Below are positions 25,823-34,046 of a DNA stretch of 64,000 bases, one piece after another. The notes below the pieces were generated by a model. The model had not been told where the DNA came from. It saw nothing but the letters and a program-made list of their open reading frames with translations, and searched no databases. The DNA comes from Pseudomonadota bacterium. Lineage in GTDB: Bacteria > Pseudomonadota > Alphaproteobacteria > Sphingomonadales > Sphingomonadaceae. The stretch covers positions 1 through 64,000 of the forward strand of contig JAKPAG010000108.1 of assembly GCA_029779535.1 (NCBI GenBank), read 5' to 3'. Position numbers and translations under genes: made by a program. The first letter of the stretch is position 1, and each line of letters starts with the position of its first letter.

Positions 25823-27214
25823 TCAGCCTTCGGCAAAGCCGAACGGGGCGATCCCGCGGCGGTTGTCGTCGCCCATGATCTCGCGGCCCATCGGCGGGGC
25901 GGCGCGCGCGGCGCACAGGGCGCGGTTGCACAGCCGGCAGGTCACGCCGATCGGGCTCGCCTCGGCGCTGCGCGGATCAAGGTCCTGGGCATAGACCAGT
26001 TTCGGCGCATGTTCCGCCGCGCAGGCCAGCGCGATTGCCCGGGTCACGCGCGGGCGGGCAAAGCTGCCGCCGCCCGCCGTCACCGTCCGCGCGATCGAGA
26101 AGAAGCGCTGGCCATCGGGCAGTTCGAGGAACTGGGTGTGGATCTCGCCCGGGGTGCGGAATACGGTGTGGACGTTCCACAGCGGGCAGCCCCCACCATG
26201 CGCGGCAAAGGGAAAGCCCGCCCCATCCAGCCGCTTTGATACGTTGCCCGCCGGATCGACCCGGATGAAGAAGAACGGCACCCGCAGCATCCCCGGCTTG
26301 TTCAGCGTGGTCAGGCGGTGGGTGACCTGTTCGAAGCTGGTCCCGAACTGGCGGCTGAGCGCCTCGATGTCATAGGCGCGTGCCACGACCGCGCGGGCGA
26401 AGCGGTCGTAAGGCATCAGGATCGCGGCAGCGCAGTATGCGGCAAGCTCGCGCTTCACCAGCGCCTGCGCCGTGGGCGAGGCAAGGCCCGCCCCGGCCAG
26501 CACTGCGGCGATTTCCTTGCGCATCGCGGTGTAGGCGATGTGCATCGCCACCTGGAACTGGCGGCTGGCGCCGTCCAGCGTATCGTCGATCAGCAGCTGT
26601 TCGTTGTGCCGGTCATAACGCCGCAGCGCGTCCATCATCACGTCGGGCGGCAGGTAGCGCAGGCGGGTGCCGCGGGTCTTGCCCAGCCAGTCGGCCAGCG
26701 ATCCGGCGCGGGCAATCTCGCCGGCCAGCTCCTCGGCCCGGGTGTCGAGCGCGTGGAAATAATTGCGTTCGCGCGCGACGAAGCGCCGCGCCTCGGCAAC
26801 CGGGTCGGCGCCGCCGGGCACTTCGCGCTGTTCAGCCAGCGCGCGCTGTTCGCGGCTGTAGGCTTCGTGCAGGCGCAGCAGCGCCTCGCTCACCCCCGGA
26901 AAGCTGCTGGCAAGGTCCGCCACTTCGAGCGCGGGCAGCTCAATGTCCGCGAACAGCGGATCGCGGAGCACCTTGGCGAGGCGCTGTTCATAGGCTTCGG
27001 CATCGTCCCCGGCAAAATCGGTCAGGTCGAAGCGGTAGCTTTTCGCGAGGCGCAGCAGCAGGTCCGCGGTCAGCGGGCGCTGGTTGCGTTCGATCAGCGC
27101 GATGTAGCTGGGCGATATGCGCAGGTCCTGCGCCATGGCCTGCTGGGTCAGCCCCAGTTCGCGGCGCAGGCGGCGCAGGCGCGGGCCAAGATAGAGCGGG
27201 CGGGAATCGGCCAT
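25823..27214 (-). CDS. ScfR-like short-chain-fatty-acid-responsive regulator (XRE HTH plus IrrE-like domain)
   Basis: The 463-aa regulator has an N-terminal XRE helix-turn-helix (residues ~10-60: LGLTQQAMAQDLRISPSYIALIERNQRPLT), a long helical region, a central ImmA/IrrE-like metalloprotease-fold domain (around HIAYTAMRKEIAAVL and ELAAYCAAAILMPY) and a Cys-rich DUF2083-like C-terminus (GVTCRLCNRALCAAR). This layout matches RamB of corynebacteria and ScfR/PccR of alphaproteobacteria, which control acetate and propionate assimilation. It is divergent from aceA, a location that supports control of isocitrate lyase. Confidence 0.85.
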   Translation of the reverse strand: MADSRPLYLGPRLRRLRRELGLTQQAMAQDLRISPSYIALIERNQRPLTADLLLRLAKSYRFDLTDFAGDDAEAYEQRLAKVLRDPLFADIELPALEVADLASSFPGVSEALLRLHEAYSREQRALAEQREVPGGADPVAEARRFVARERNYFHALDTRAEELAGEIARAGSLADWLGKTRGTRLRYLPPDVMMDALRRYDRHNEQLLIDDTLDGASRQFQVAMHIAYTAMRKEIAAVLAGAGLASPTAQALVKRELAAYCAAAILMPYDRFARAVVARAYDIEALSRQFGTSFEQVTHRLTTLNKPGMLRVPFFFIRVDPAGNVSKRLDGAGFPFAAHGGGCPLWNVHTVFRTPGEIHTQFLELPDGQRFFSIARTVTAGGGSFARPRVTRAIALACAAEHAPKLVYAQDLDPRSAEASPIGVTCRLCNRALCAARAAPPMGREIMGDDNRRGIAPFGFAEG

Positions 27215-27241
27215 GCGCGCACTTTGTCATGTCTGCACAAC

Positions 27242-27273
27242 TTTACAAGGAAAAGCTGTAACGTCTTACAAGG
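27242..27273. promoter_or_regulatory. Direct repeats between scfR-like gene and aceA, candidate operator
   Basis: Two copies of TTACAAGG (27243-27250 and 27266-27273) lie 23 bp apart in the divergent gap, each within a longer CTT(T)ACAAGG. The first copy, in context ACAACTTTACAAGG, resembles the corynebacterial RamB target (core ACTTTGCAAA). They are plausible binding sites for the adjacent ScfR-like protein. Confidence 0.5.
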
Positions 27274-27366
27274 CGACTCCGTGCGACCTTTCCGCAGCGC
27301 AGCATCGGCGGCATGTCAGGGCCATGGACACGGCCCGTGCGGCCCAGGCTCAAGAGGAATTGCCCC

Positions 27367-28962
27367 ATGACCTATTCGCAGACCATCGCCGAAGCCGGCA
27401 AGCAGATCGCCCCCTACGGGCAGGCCTGGAGCGGGATCGATGCGGCCAGCGTGGCCCGCATGCGCCTGCAGAACCGCTTCAAGACCGGGCTCGACATCGC
27501 GCGCTACACCGCGAAGATCATGCGCGAGGACATGGCCGCCTATGATGCCGATCCCGCCAACTACACCCAGTCGCTGGGCTGCTGGCACGGCTTCATCGGG
27601 CAGCAGAAGCTGATCTCGATCAAGAAGCACTTCGGCACCACCAAGGGCCGCTACCTGTACCTGTCGGGCTGGATGATCGCCGCGCTGCGCAGCGAATTCG
27701 GCCCGCTGCCCGACCAGTCGATGCACGAAAAGACCACCGTGCCCGCGCTGATCGAGGAACTCTACACCTTCCTGCGCCAGGCCGATGCGCGCGAACTGGG
27801 CGGGCTGTTCCGCGAGCTTGACGCCGCCAAGGCCGCGGGCGACGCGGTCAACACCCACCGCATCCTGCACAAGATCGACGAATTCCAGACCCATGTCGTG
27901 CCGATCATCGCCGACATCGACGCCGGCTTCGGCAATGCCGAGGCGACCTATCTGCTGGCCAAGAAGATGATCGAAGCGGGCGCCTGCGCGATCCAGATCG
28001 AAAACCAGGTCTCGGACGAAAAGCAGTGCGGCCACCAGGACGGCAAGGTTACCGTGCCGCATGAGGACTTCCTCGCGAAGATCCGCGCCGTGCGCTATGC
28101 CTTCATGGAACTGGGCGTCGAAGACGGGATCATCGTTGCCCGCACCGATTCGCTGGGCGCGGGCCTGACCAAGCAGATCGCCTATACCCGTGAAGCGGGC
28201 GACATTGGCGATCAGTACAACAGCTTCCTCGACTGCGATGAAGTCGATGCCTCGAACATCGGCCACGGCGACGTGCTGATCACCCGTGACGGCAAGCTGC
28301 TGAAGCCCAAGCGCCTGCCCAGCAACCTTTACCAGTTCCGCACCGGAACCGGTGAAGACCGCTGTGTGCTGGACTGCATCACCTCGCTCCAGAACGGCGC
28401 GGACCTGCTGTGGATCGAAACCGAAAAGCCGCACATCGGCCAGATCGGCGGCATGGTCAGCCGGATCCGTGAAGTGATCCCCAACGCCAAGCTGGTCTAC
28501 AACAACAGCCCCAGCTTCAACTGGACGCTGAACTTCCGCCAGCAGGTGTTCGATGCCTGGGTTGCCGAGGGCAAGGACGTGTCGGCCTATGACCGCGCCA
28601 AGCTGATGAGCGTCGATTACGACACCTCGGACCTGGCCGCCGAAGCCGACGAACGCATCCGCACCTTCCAGGCCGACGCGGCGCGTGAGGCGGGGATCTT
28701 CCACCACCTCATCACCCTGCCGACCTATCACACGGCGGCGCTCAGCACCGACAACCTGGCGAAGGAATACTTCGGCGATGCGGGCATGCTGGGCTACGTC
28801 AAGAACGTCCAGCGTCAGGAAATCCGTCAGGGCATCGCCTGCGTGAAGCACCAGAACATGTCGGGCAGCGACATTGGCGACGACCACAAGGAATACTTCG
28901 CCGGTGAAGCCGCGCTCAAGGCGGGCGGCGCTGCGAATACGATGAACCAGTTCGCGGCATAA
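27367..28962 (+). CDS. aceA: Isocitrate lyase (large type)
   Basis: The 531-aa enzyme cleaves isocitrate to glyoxylate and succinate, the first step of the glyoxylate shunt. The active-site loop reads KQCGHQDGK with Cys221, a variant of the KKCGH loop usual in the large 530-aa class. DIDAGFGNAEATYLLAKKMIEAGA and VYNNSPSFNW also match the family. ATG 27367 lies downstream of AAGAGGAA. It allows growth on acetyl-CoA from the fatty-acid-type catabolic genes on both sides, and is divergent from the ScfR-like regulator. Confidence 0.95.
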   Translation: MTYSQTIAEAGKQIAPYGQAWSGIDAASVARMRLQNRFKTGLDIARYTAKIMREDMAAYDADPANYTQSLGCWHGFIGQQKLISIKKHFGTTKGRYLYLSGWMIAALRSEFGPLPDQSMHEKTTVPALIEELYTFLRQADARELGGLFRELDAAKAAGDAVNTHRILHKIDEFQTHVVPIIADIDAGFGNAEATYLLAKKMIEAGACAIQIENQVSDEKQCGHQDGKVTVPHEDFLAKIRAVRYAFMELGVEDGIIVARTDSLGAGLTKQIAYTREAGDIGDQYNSFLDCDEVDASNIGHGDVLITRDGKLLKPKRLPSNLYQFRTGTGEDRCVLDCITSLQNGADLLWIETEKPHIGQIGGMVSRIREVIPNAKLVYNNSPSFNWTLNFRQQVFDAWVAEGKDVSAYDRAKLMSVDYDTSDLAAEADERIRTFQADAAREAGIFHHLITLPTYHTAALSTDNLAKEYFGDAGMLGYVKNVQRQEIRQGIACVKHQNMSGSDIGDDHKEYFAGEAALKAGGAANTMNQFAA

Positions 28963-28994
28963 AGCCGCGGGCAGGAACCAGTTCGCGGCCTAAA
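28944..28994 (+). repeat. Short tandem duplication of the aceA 3' end
   Basis: GAACCAGTTCGCGGCATAAA at the aceA stop (28944-28963) recurs with one or two changes 31 bp later (28975-28994), again ending in an in-frame-looking NQFAA-stop. It lies downstream of the stop and does not change the protein. Confidence 0.7.
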
Positions 28995-29025
28995 AAACCG
29001 CAGCGACTTTCCTGGGGAGGAAAGC

Positions 29026-29059
29026 TGGCCCGTCGCACCACCCTGGGTGCGGCGGGCCA
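29026..29059. terminator. Terminator hairpin between aceA and the P450 gene
   Basis: A 14-bp stem with one G-T pair (TGGCCCGTCGCACC, 29026-29039, with GGTGCGGCGGGCCA, 29046-29059) closes a 6-nt loop between two convergent genes. There is no long T-run. Confidence 0.6.
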
Positions 29060-29071
29060 ATTCGTTTGCGC

Positions 29072-30238
29072 CTAGCCGCGCGTCAGGCGCAGCACTTGCG
29101 GGCTGCGGAAGTTTGAGCTGGGCACCCACGGCAGCACATCGTCCACCCGGGTGAATTCGGGCACGACTTTCAGGAATTCGCTGAAGATCACTTCGGTCGC
29201 CACACGCGCCAGCATCGCGCCGAGGCACGAATGGACGCCGCCGCCAAAGCCGAGATGGCGCTTGGGCCGCCGGGTTATGTCGTAGAAATCCGGGTTTTCG
29301 AACTGGCGCTCGTCGCGGTTGGCGCTGCCATAGGCGAGCATCACGAAATCCCCCGCCTTCATGGTCTGGCCGTGCAGCTCGGTATCGACCTGCAGGCAGC
29401 GCTTGAAGCGCTGTGCCGAGGTATTGAAGCGCAGCGATTCTTCCATCGCGTCCGGGATCAGGCTGTGATCCGCCGCGATCCTGCGCCGCGCGTCGTGTTC
29501 GTTCGCCAGGTTATAGGCGAACATCCCCAGGAAGCCCGACAGGCTTTCGATCCCCGCCATGATCAGCGTGGTGACGGTCAGCTGCACTTCCTTCTCGAGC
29601 AGCTTTTCGCCGTCGATCTCGGCGGTGATGAAGCCCGACAGCAGGTCATCGCCGGGGTTCTTCTTGCGCTCGCGCACCAGGTTTTCGGCATAGTCGGCCA
29701 TCCAGCGGAACGCGGCCAGGTGCTGTTCGGTCTTCTGCCGGGTCCTGGCATCGGTCTGGACCATCAGCACCGCGTTGTCGCGGACCTGTTCGGCGCCTTC
29801 CTTGGGCAGGTTGAACAGGTGGAACAGCAGGTCGACCGTCATCTTAGAGCCATAGTCCTCGACGAAGTCGAACACCTCCTTGTCGCGGATTTCGGCCAGG
29901 TGCTGGTGGCAGGCGGCCCGCGCCGGTTCCAGGATATGGTCAAGCGCGCGCTTGGTCATCGCCGACTGGATCAGCGCGCGCAGGCGGTCATGGCGCGGCG
30001 GGTCGCTGCTGCCCAGCGTCGATCCGGCGCGGCCGGGGAATTCGTCGATCAGGTTGCCCTTGGCCGACGAATAGACTCGCCAGTTGGTCAGCGCGGCCAG
30101 CACGTCGTCATAGCGTGACAGCACCCACATGCCCGCTTCTTCCGAATAGAAGCAGGGGTATTCGTCGCGCAGCACCTTGTATGCGGGGAAGGGATCGGCG
30201 TCGAACGCCGGATCGTAGGGATCGAACCGGAAGGCCAT
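29072..30238 (-). CDS. Cytochrome P450 monooxygenase
   Basis: The 388-aa soluble bacterial P450 has a heme-ligand loop FGGGVHSCLG with Cys338 and an ExxR-type helix (AMEESLRF). The I-helix reads AGIES, so the usual acid-threonine pair is Glu-Ser, which may affect oxygen activation. ATG 30238 with GAGAGGA upstream gives the canonical start FDPYDPAFDADPFPAYKVLRDE; the very long open frame above it is an artefact. No ferredoxin gene adjoins it; the Rieske protein at 21558 and the reductase at 38772 are possible partners. It is divergent from an AraC-type regulator. Confidence 0.92.
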   Translation of the reverse strand: MAFRFDPYDPAFDADPFPAYKVLRDEYPCFYSEEAGMWVLSRYDDVLAALTNWRVYSSAKGNLIDEFPGRAGSTLGSSDPPRHDRLRALIQSAMTKRALDHILEPARAACHQHLAEIRDKEVFDFVEDYGSKMTVDLLFHLFNLPKEGAEQVRDNAVLMVQTDARTRQKTEQHLAAFRWMADYAENLVRERKKNPGDDLLSGFITAEIDGEKLLEKEVQLTVTTLIMAGIESLSGFLGMFAYNLANEHDARRRIAADHSLIPDAMEESLRFNTSAQRFKRCLQVDTELHGQTMKAGDFVMLAYGSANRDERQFENPDFYDITRRPKRHLGFGGGVHSCLGAMLARVATEVIFSEFLKVVPEFTRVDDVLPWVPSSNFRSPQVLRLTRG

Positions 30239-30358
30239 GTCGGGATCCTCTCGTGGCATGCTTATGCTGCGACAATGCCATGAGCACGCGCGCCCGGCCA
30301 CGCAGCTTTGCGACATTTGCTTGCACTTTTCGGTCATTCGGCCATCCTGCCCGGCGCA

Positions 30359-31231
30359 ATGGGCGAAGCCACGCAAATCACGCAATTTGGCCTTTATGGG
30401 GAAGCCGGGGGCGATCTTGCCCCCGAATTCGTGCATATCGAGCCGATCTCGGCGCGCTCCAGCCTGTATGAATGGACCATTTCGCCCCACGCCCATCCCG
30501 GCATCGTCCAGTTGCTGCTGGTGGGCGAGGGGCAAGGCGTCCTGGCCGATGGCGAGGGCGAGGCGGCATTGCCGCCCGGTACCTTGGCCGTGGTGCCCGG
30601 CGGCACGGTCCACGCCTTCCGCTTCGTTCCCGGCACGCAGGGCTGGGTGCTGAGCCTGGCCGAAGCCCTGCTCGACGATCCGCGCCTGGCCCCGTTCGCG
30701 GCGGGATCGGTGCTGCGCGGCGGGCGGGTGCGCTCGCTGGCTCTCGGCGAAGTGGGGATGGTCGATGCCCTGCTTGCGGGGCTGTTCTCGCGCGGGCCGG
30801 CGCCGAATGCGACCACGCTGGCGACGCTGGCCGTGCTGCTCGCCCAGGTCGAGGAAGCGGCAGCGCGCGCCCAGGCGGGCGAAGGGCCGCCCGACCGCCG
30901 TCTGGCGCTGGTCCGCCGCTTCACCGCGCTGCTCGACCTGCATTACCGCGCGCAGTGGAGCGTGGCCGATTATGCCCGCGCGCTCGGCACCACGCCGCAA
31001 ACCCTGACCCGCGCCTGCCGTCAGGTCACGGGCAAGCCGCCGGGCGACCTGGCGCTGGAGCGGACCTTGCGCGAAGCCATGCGCGCCCTGACTTTCACCG
31101 CCGCGGGCGTGGCGCAGATCGCGCTGGACCTGGGCTTTGCCGATCCGGCCTATTTCAGCCGGTTCTTCAAGGCGCGCACCGGGATGGAGCCGAGCCGCTT
31201 TCGCCGCGAGCGGGCCTGGTTGCGGACCTGA
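30359..31231 (+). CDS. AraC/XylS family regulator, PobR-like
   Basis: The 290-aa protein has an N-terminal cupin-like sensor (HAHPGIVQLLLVGEGQG, then LAVVPGGTVHAFRF) and a C-terminal AraC DNA-binding domain (residues ~195-285: ADYARALGTTPQTLTRACRQVTGKPP and VAQIALDLGFADPAYFSRFFKARTG). The layout resembles PobR of 4-hydroxybenzoate hydroxylase operons. It is divergent from the P450 gene (120 bp), the obvious target. ATG 30308 is an alternative start with 17 more residues of no visible conservation. Confidence 0.85.
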   Translation: MGEATQITQFGLYGEAGGDLAPEFVHIEPISARSSLYEWTISPHAHPGIVQLLLVGEGQGVLADGEGEAALPPGTLAVVPGGTVHAFRFVPGTQGWVLSLAEALLDDPRLAPFAAGSVLRGGRVRSLALGEVGMVDALLAGLFSRGPAPNATTLATLAVLLAQVEEAAARAQAGEGPPDRRLALVRRFTALLDLHYRAQWSVADYARALGTTPQTLTRACRQVTGKPPGDLALERTLREAMRALTFTAAGVAQIALDLGFADPAYFSRFFKARTGMEPSRFRRERAWLRT

Positions 31232-31232
31232 C

Positions 31233-32417
31233 TTAGCCCGCGCGTTCGCGCCAGTCGCGCTTGACCTTCTTGGCCAGGCTCCACTTGTGGACTTCGGTCG
31301 GGCCGTCATAGATGCGGAAGGCGCGCACTTCGCGGAACACCTGTTCGACCACGGTCGCTTCCGACACCCCGGTGCCGCCCATCACCTGGACGCAGCGGTC
31401 CGCGATCCGCATCAGCGCTTCGGACACGGCGACCTTGGCCATCGAGCTTTCGGTGGTGCCCAGGCTGCCGGTATCCAGCACCCCGGCGCACCAGTCGATC
31501 ATCAGTTCGGCCTGCTTCAGGTCGATCAGGTTTTCCGCCAGCATGAAGCCGACGCCTTCGTGTTCGATCAGCGGCTTGCCGAAGGCCATGCGGCGGCAGG
31601 CATAGTCGCTGGCGATTTCGTGCGCGCGGATGCAGCAGCCCAGCCAGCGCATGCAGTGCGACAGCCGCGCGGGGCTAAGGCGGACCTGGGCATACTTGAA
31701 CCCTTCGCCCGCTTCGCCCAGCATCTGGTCGGCTGGCACGCGCAGGTTGTCGATCGTCACCGTGGCGTGGCCGCCGGGCATCGAGCTGTCGATGGTGTTG
31801 GGCACGTGTTCGGTGCGGATCGCGGGATCGGGCAGGTCGACCAGGAACATGCAGGCGCCGCCCGCTTCGTCCTTGGCCATGACGATGCCCACGCTGGCCC
31901 CGGCCGCCCCGGTGATGAAGCATTTGCGCCCGTTGATCACCCAGTGGTTGCCATCGCGGCGGCAGGTGGTGAGCATCATGCCGGGGTCCGACCCGGCGCC
32001 GTTATCGGCCGCCGGTTCGGTCATGAAGAAAGCGCTGCGGGCGCGGCCTTCGACCAGGGGCTTCAGGAAACGGTCCTTCTGCTCGGCATTGGCCTTGTGG
32101 CCCAGCAGGTACATGTTGCCTTCGTCTGGCGCCATGGTGTTGCAGGCGAGCGGGCCGAGCGGGGAGAGGCCCGAATTGATCAGGACGATCGCCGTCTCGC
32201 GCTGGTTGAGGTGGCTGCCATCGGGCAGGATGTGCGGGGTCAGCACGCCTGCGGCGCGGGCCTTTGCGCGCATTTCATAGACCAGTTCGTCGGTCGGCGC
32301 ACCGTGGTGGTCGCGGCGCGGGTCCTTTTCATAGGGAATGATCTCGTCGCGGACGAAGCGTTCGACCCGCGCGGCAATGTCGCGGGCCTGGGCGGAAATG
32401 GTGGACGGCTCGGTCAT
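31233..32417 (-). CDS. Acyl-CoA dehydrogenase (medium-chain type)
   Basis: The 394-aa flavoprotein has the acyl-CoA dehydrogenase signatures FMTEPAADNGAGSDPGMM (FAD/substrate loop) and MGGTGVSEATVVEQVFREVRAFRIYDGPTEVHKWSLAKKV at the C-terminus. It introduces the 2,3-double bond in an acyl-CoA, passing electrons to ETF. It lies 14 bp downstream of the thiolase-like gene on the minus strand, so the two form an operon. The last 40 residues fit the catalytic-base and dimer region of short-branched-chain dehydrogenases. Confidence 0.9.
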   Translation of the reverse strand: MTEPSTISAQARDIAARVERFVRDEIIPYEKDPRRDHHGAPTDELVYEMRAKARAAGVLTPHILPDGSHLNQRETAIVLINSGLSPLGPLACNTMAPDEGNMYLLGHKANAEQKDRFLKPLVEGRARSAFFMTEPAADNGAGSDPGMMLTTCRRDGNHWVINGRKCFITGAAGASVGIVMAKDEAGGACMFLVDLPDPAIRTEHVPNTIDSSMPGGHATVTIDNLRVPADQMLGEAGEGFKYAQVRLSPARLSHCMRWLGCCIRAHEIASDYACRRMAFGKPLIEHEGVGFMLAENLIDLKQAELMIDWCAGVLDTGSLGTTESSMAKVAVSEALMRIADRCVQVMGGTGVSEATVVEQVFREVRAFRIYDGPTEVHKWSLAKKVKRDWRERAG

Positions 32418-32431
32418 GGTCAGGGTCCTGT

Positions 32432-33922
32432 TCAGGCAAAGGTCCAGCGGCTGAGGTCGTCGCCGCGCGTGATGGTGCCGGAAGCGCCGACGGGCGTGCC
32501 CTCGGCGCTGGTGAGGCGTTCGATCGTGGCGGCGTCATTGCCCGGCACCTGCGCCAGCACGCGCTTGCCCGCCGGGGTTAGCGCCACGACCACCCCGGCG
32601 CGGGGCTGGCCGTCGCGGCCATAGAACACAGTGAAGGTTTCAACCGTGGCGGGGCCGACATAGTCCTTGTCGAGGTCCGGAACGGGCCCGCGCGCCGCAT
32701 CGGCCTCGGCCTGGAAATCGTAGCTGCGCGGAAAGCTGGCGGCCGGGATCGGCTGGCTCGACACCACGATCGAATGGTTGTGGGTGGCATAGCCGCCATT
32801 GGCGAACAGCAGCCCGGTTCCGGGCTCGGCGCGCAGCCGGTCGACCATGCTGGCGACCGCGTGGCTCATATAATTGCCGATCGGCCCGCCGCCAAAGGTC
32901 AGCCCGCCGAACTGGCTGGCCGGCTTGTCCACCGGCCAGTCGATGATCCGCCGCGCCATTTTCGGAATGCAGGGGAAGCAGGAATAGAGCTCGACCGCGT
33001 CCAGCTGGCCCGGCCGCACGGCGTTCAGTTCCAGCGCCTTCAGGATCGACACTTCCATGCTGGCCGAATGGTCATAGGTGTCGCGCTTCATCCAGCTGTC
33101 GGCCTCGTGCGCGGCGGCACCGTTGCCGACGTAGATCCACTTGTCTTCCGGAATGCCGCGCCGCCGGGCTTCACCCACGCTGGTGACGATGAACCCGGCG
33201 CCCTGATTGACCGCCGAATTGGCGACCTGCAGCTTGGTATAGGGGAAGGCGATCGGGCGGTTGCTTTCGCTGGGGGTCACTACCTCGACCGCGCTGACGG
33301 GTTTCCTGATCCAGGCGTTCTCGTTGGCGGCGGCCACTTCGGAAAACCGGCTCCAGATCGCGCCGCTTTCGGCCTGGGCCTGTTCAAGCGTCTGGCCAAG
33401 TTTCGCGCGCAGGCCGTTCTCGTAGAGCGGATAGACGTCGACCGGCGCGACCAGGCCATAGCTTTGCGCATAGCCCAGCTGGCGGCGGTGCGAGGCTTCG
33501 CGCAGCTGGTCGGGCTTGCGGCCCCCTTGCGCGGCGGCAGTGCGGGCGGCGGCGGTGCGCAGCGCCTCGGCCCCGCAGATCAGCGCGATCTTCGCCTCGC
33601 CCGCGCCGATGCGGTTGGCGGCCTCGTTCAGCAGCAGGATCGGGCTGTCGCCGTTGGGGCCTTCGCTTTGGACCATCTGCGCGGGCGCGATGCCCAGCGC
33701 GGCGGCCAGCGGCGCGCAGGCCTGGCGCAAGTCGGGGAAGGCGATCTGCATCACCACGCCCAGGAAATCGGCGTCGGCGATCAGGCTGGCAGCGGCATCG
33801 CCCTCGCTCTTGCGCAGGGCAGCGGCCATCAATTCGATCGGGTCCATGCCGGTGAGCGGATCGGCCGGGCGGTCGTTAACTTGCCCCACCCCGACGATTA
33901 CCGGCAGCCGATCCTGGTCCAT
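32432..33922 (-). CDS. Thiolase-like protein (TLP1 type) lacking the nucleophilic cysteine
   Basis: The 496-aa protein has a thiolase fold plus a C-terminal OB-like extension of the TLP1 type (from ~420, YGRDGQPRAGVVVALTPAGKR). Where thiolases carry the acyl-accepting Cys, it reads SEGPNGDSP, with Gly in place of Cys. Later motifs are altered but present (ELYSCFPC, TFGGGPIGNYMSH). It is therefore unlikely to be an ordinary biosynthetic or beta-oxidation thiolase; a retro-aldol activity, as in steroid-degrading Ltp2-like proteins, or a scaffold role is possible. GAGGAAAG precedes the ATG. Confidence 0.8.
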   Translation of the reverse strand: MDQDRLPVIVGVGQVNDRPADPLTGMDPIELMAAALRKSEGDAAASLIADADFLGVVMQIAFPDLRQACAPLAAALGIAPAQMVQSEGPNGDSPILLLNEAANRIGAGEAKIALICGAEALRTAAARTAAAQGGRKPDQLREASHRRQLGYAQSYGLVAPVDVYPLYENGLRAKLGQTLEQAQAESGAIWSRFSEVAAANENAWIRKPVSAVEVVTPSESNRPIAFPYTKLQVANSAVNQGAGFIVTSVGEARRRGIPEDKWIYVGNGAAAHEADSWMKRDTYDHSASMEVSILKALELNAVRPGQLDAVELYSCFPCIPKMARRIIDWPVDKPASQFGGLTFGGGPIGNYMSHAVASMVDRLRAEPGTGLLFANGGYATHNHSIVVSSQPIPAASFPRSYDFQAEADAARGPVPDLDKDYVGPATVETFTVFYGRDGQPRAGVVVALTPAGKRVLAQVPGNDAATIERLTSAEGTPVGASGTITRGDDLSRWTFA

Positions 33923-33940
33923 CCCGCTTTCCTCTCCACA

Positions 33941-33969
33941 ATAATTGACAACCCGTCAGAAACGGGCAA
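33941..33969 (-). promoter_or_regulatory. Promoter of the thiolase-like/ACAD operon with dyad in its spacer
   Basis: On the minus strand TTGCCC (33969-33964) and AATTAT (33946-33941) are 17 bp apart, giving a start site just upstream of the gene's GAGGAAAG. The dyad CCCGT-N5-ACGGG (33952-33966) fills the spacer and could be a repressor site. Confidence 0.5.
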
Positions 33970-34000
33970 GGGCATTGATGCGCTTCTAGTCCATTGCCAA

Positions 34001-34020
34001 ATTTAATCGAGCAATTAAAC
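34001..34020 (+). promoter_or_regulatory. AT-rich inverted repeat upstream of the acyl-CoA dehydrogenase pair
   Basis: TTTAAT-N6-ATTAAA (34002-34019) lies 28 bp before ATG 34047, near the likely start site of a TTGATG-N17-CAAATT promoter (33975-34003). It is a candidate operator distinct from the CCCGT dyad on the other side of the divergent region. Confidence 0.4.
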
Positions 34021-34046
34021 GGGAAATCGAAGGGAGAGATTCGCCC

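Noticed and set aside
30238..31309. Upstream extension of the P450 frame to 745 aa (minus strand)
   Set aside because: The extension is antisense to the AraC-type gene; the conserved P450 N-terminus begins at the ATG at 30238 with its own ribosome-binding site.
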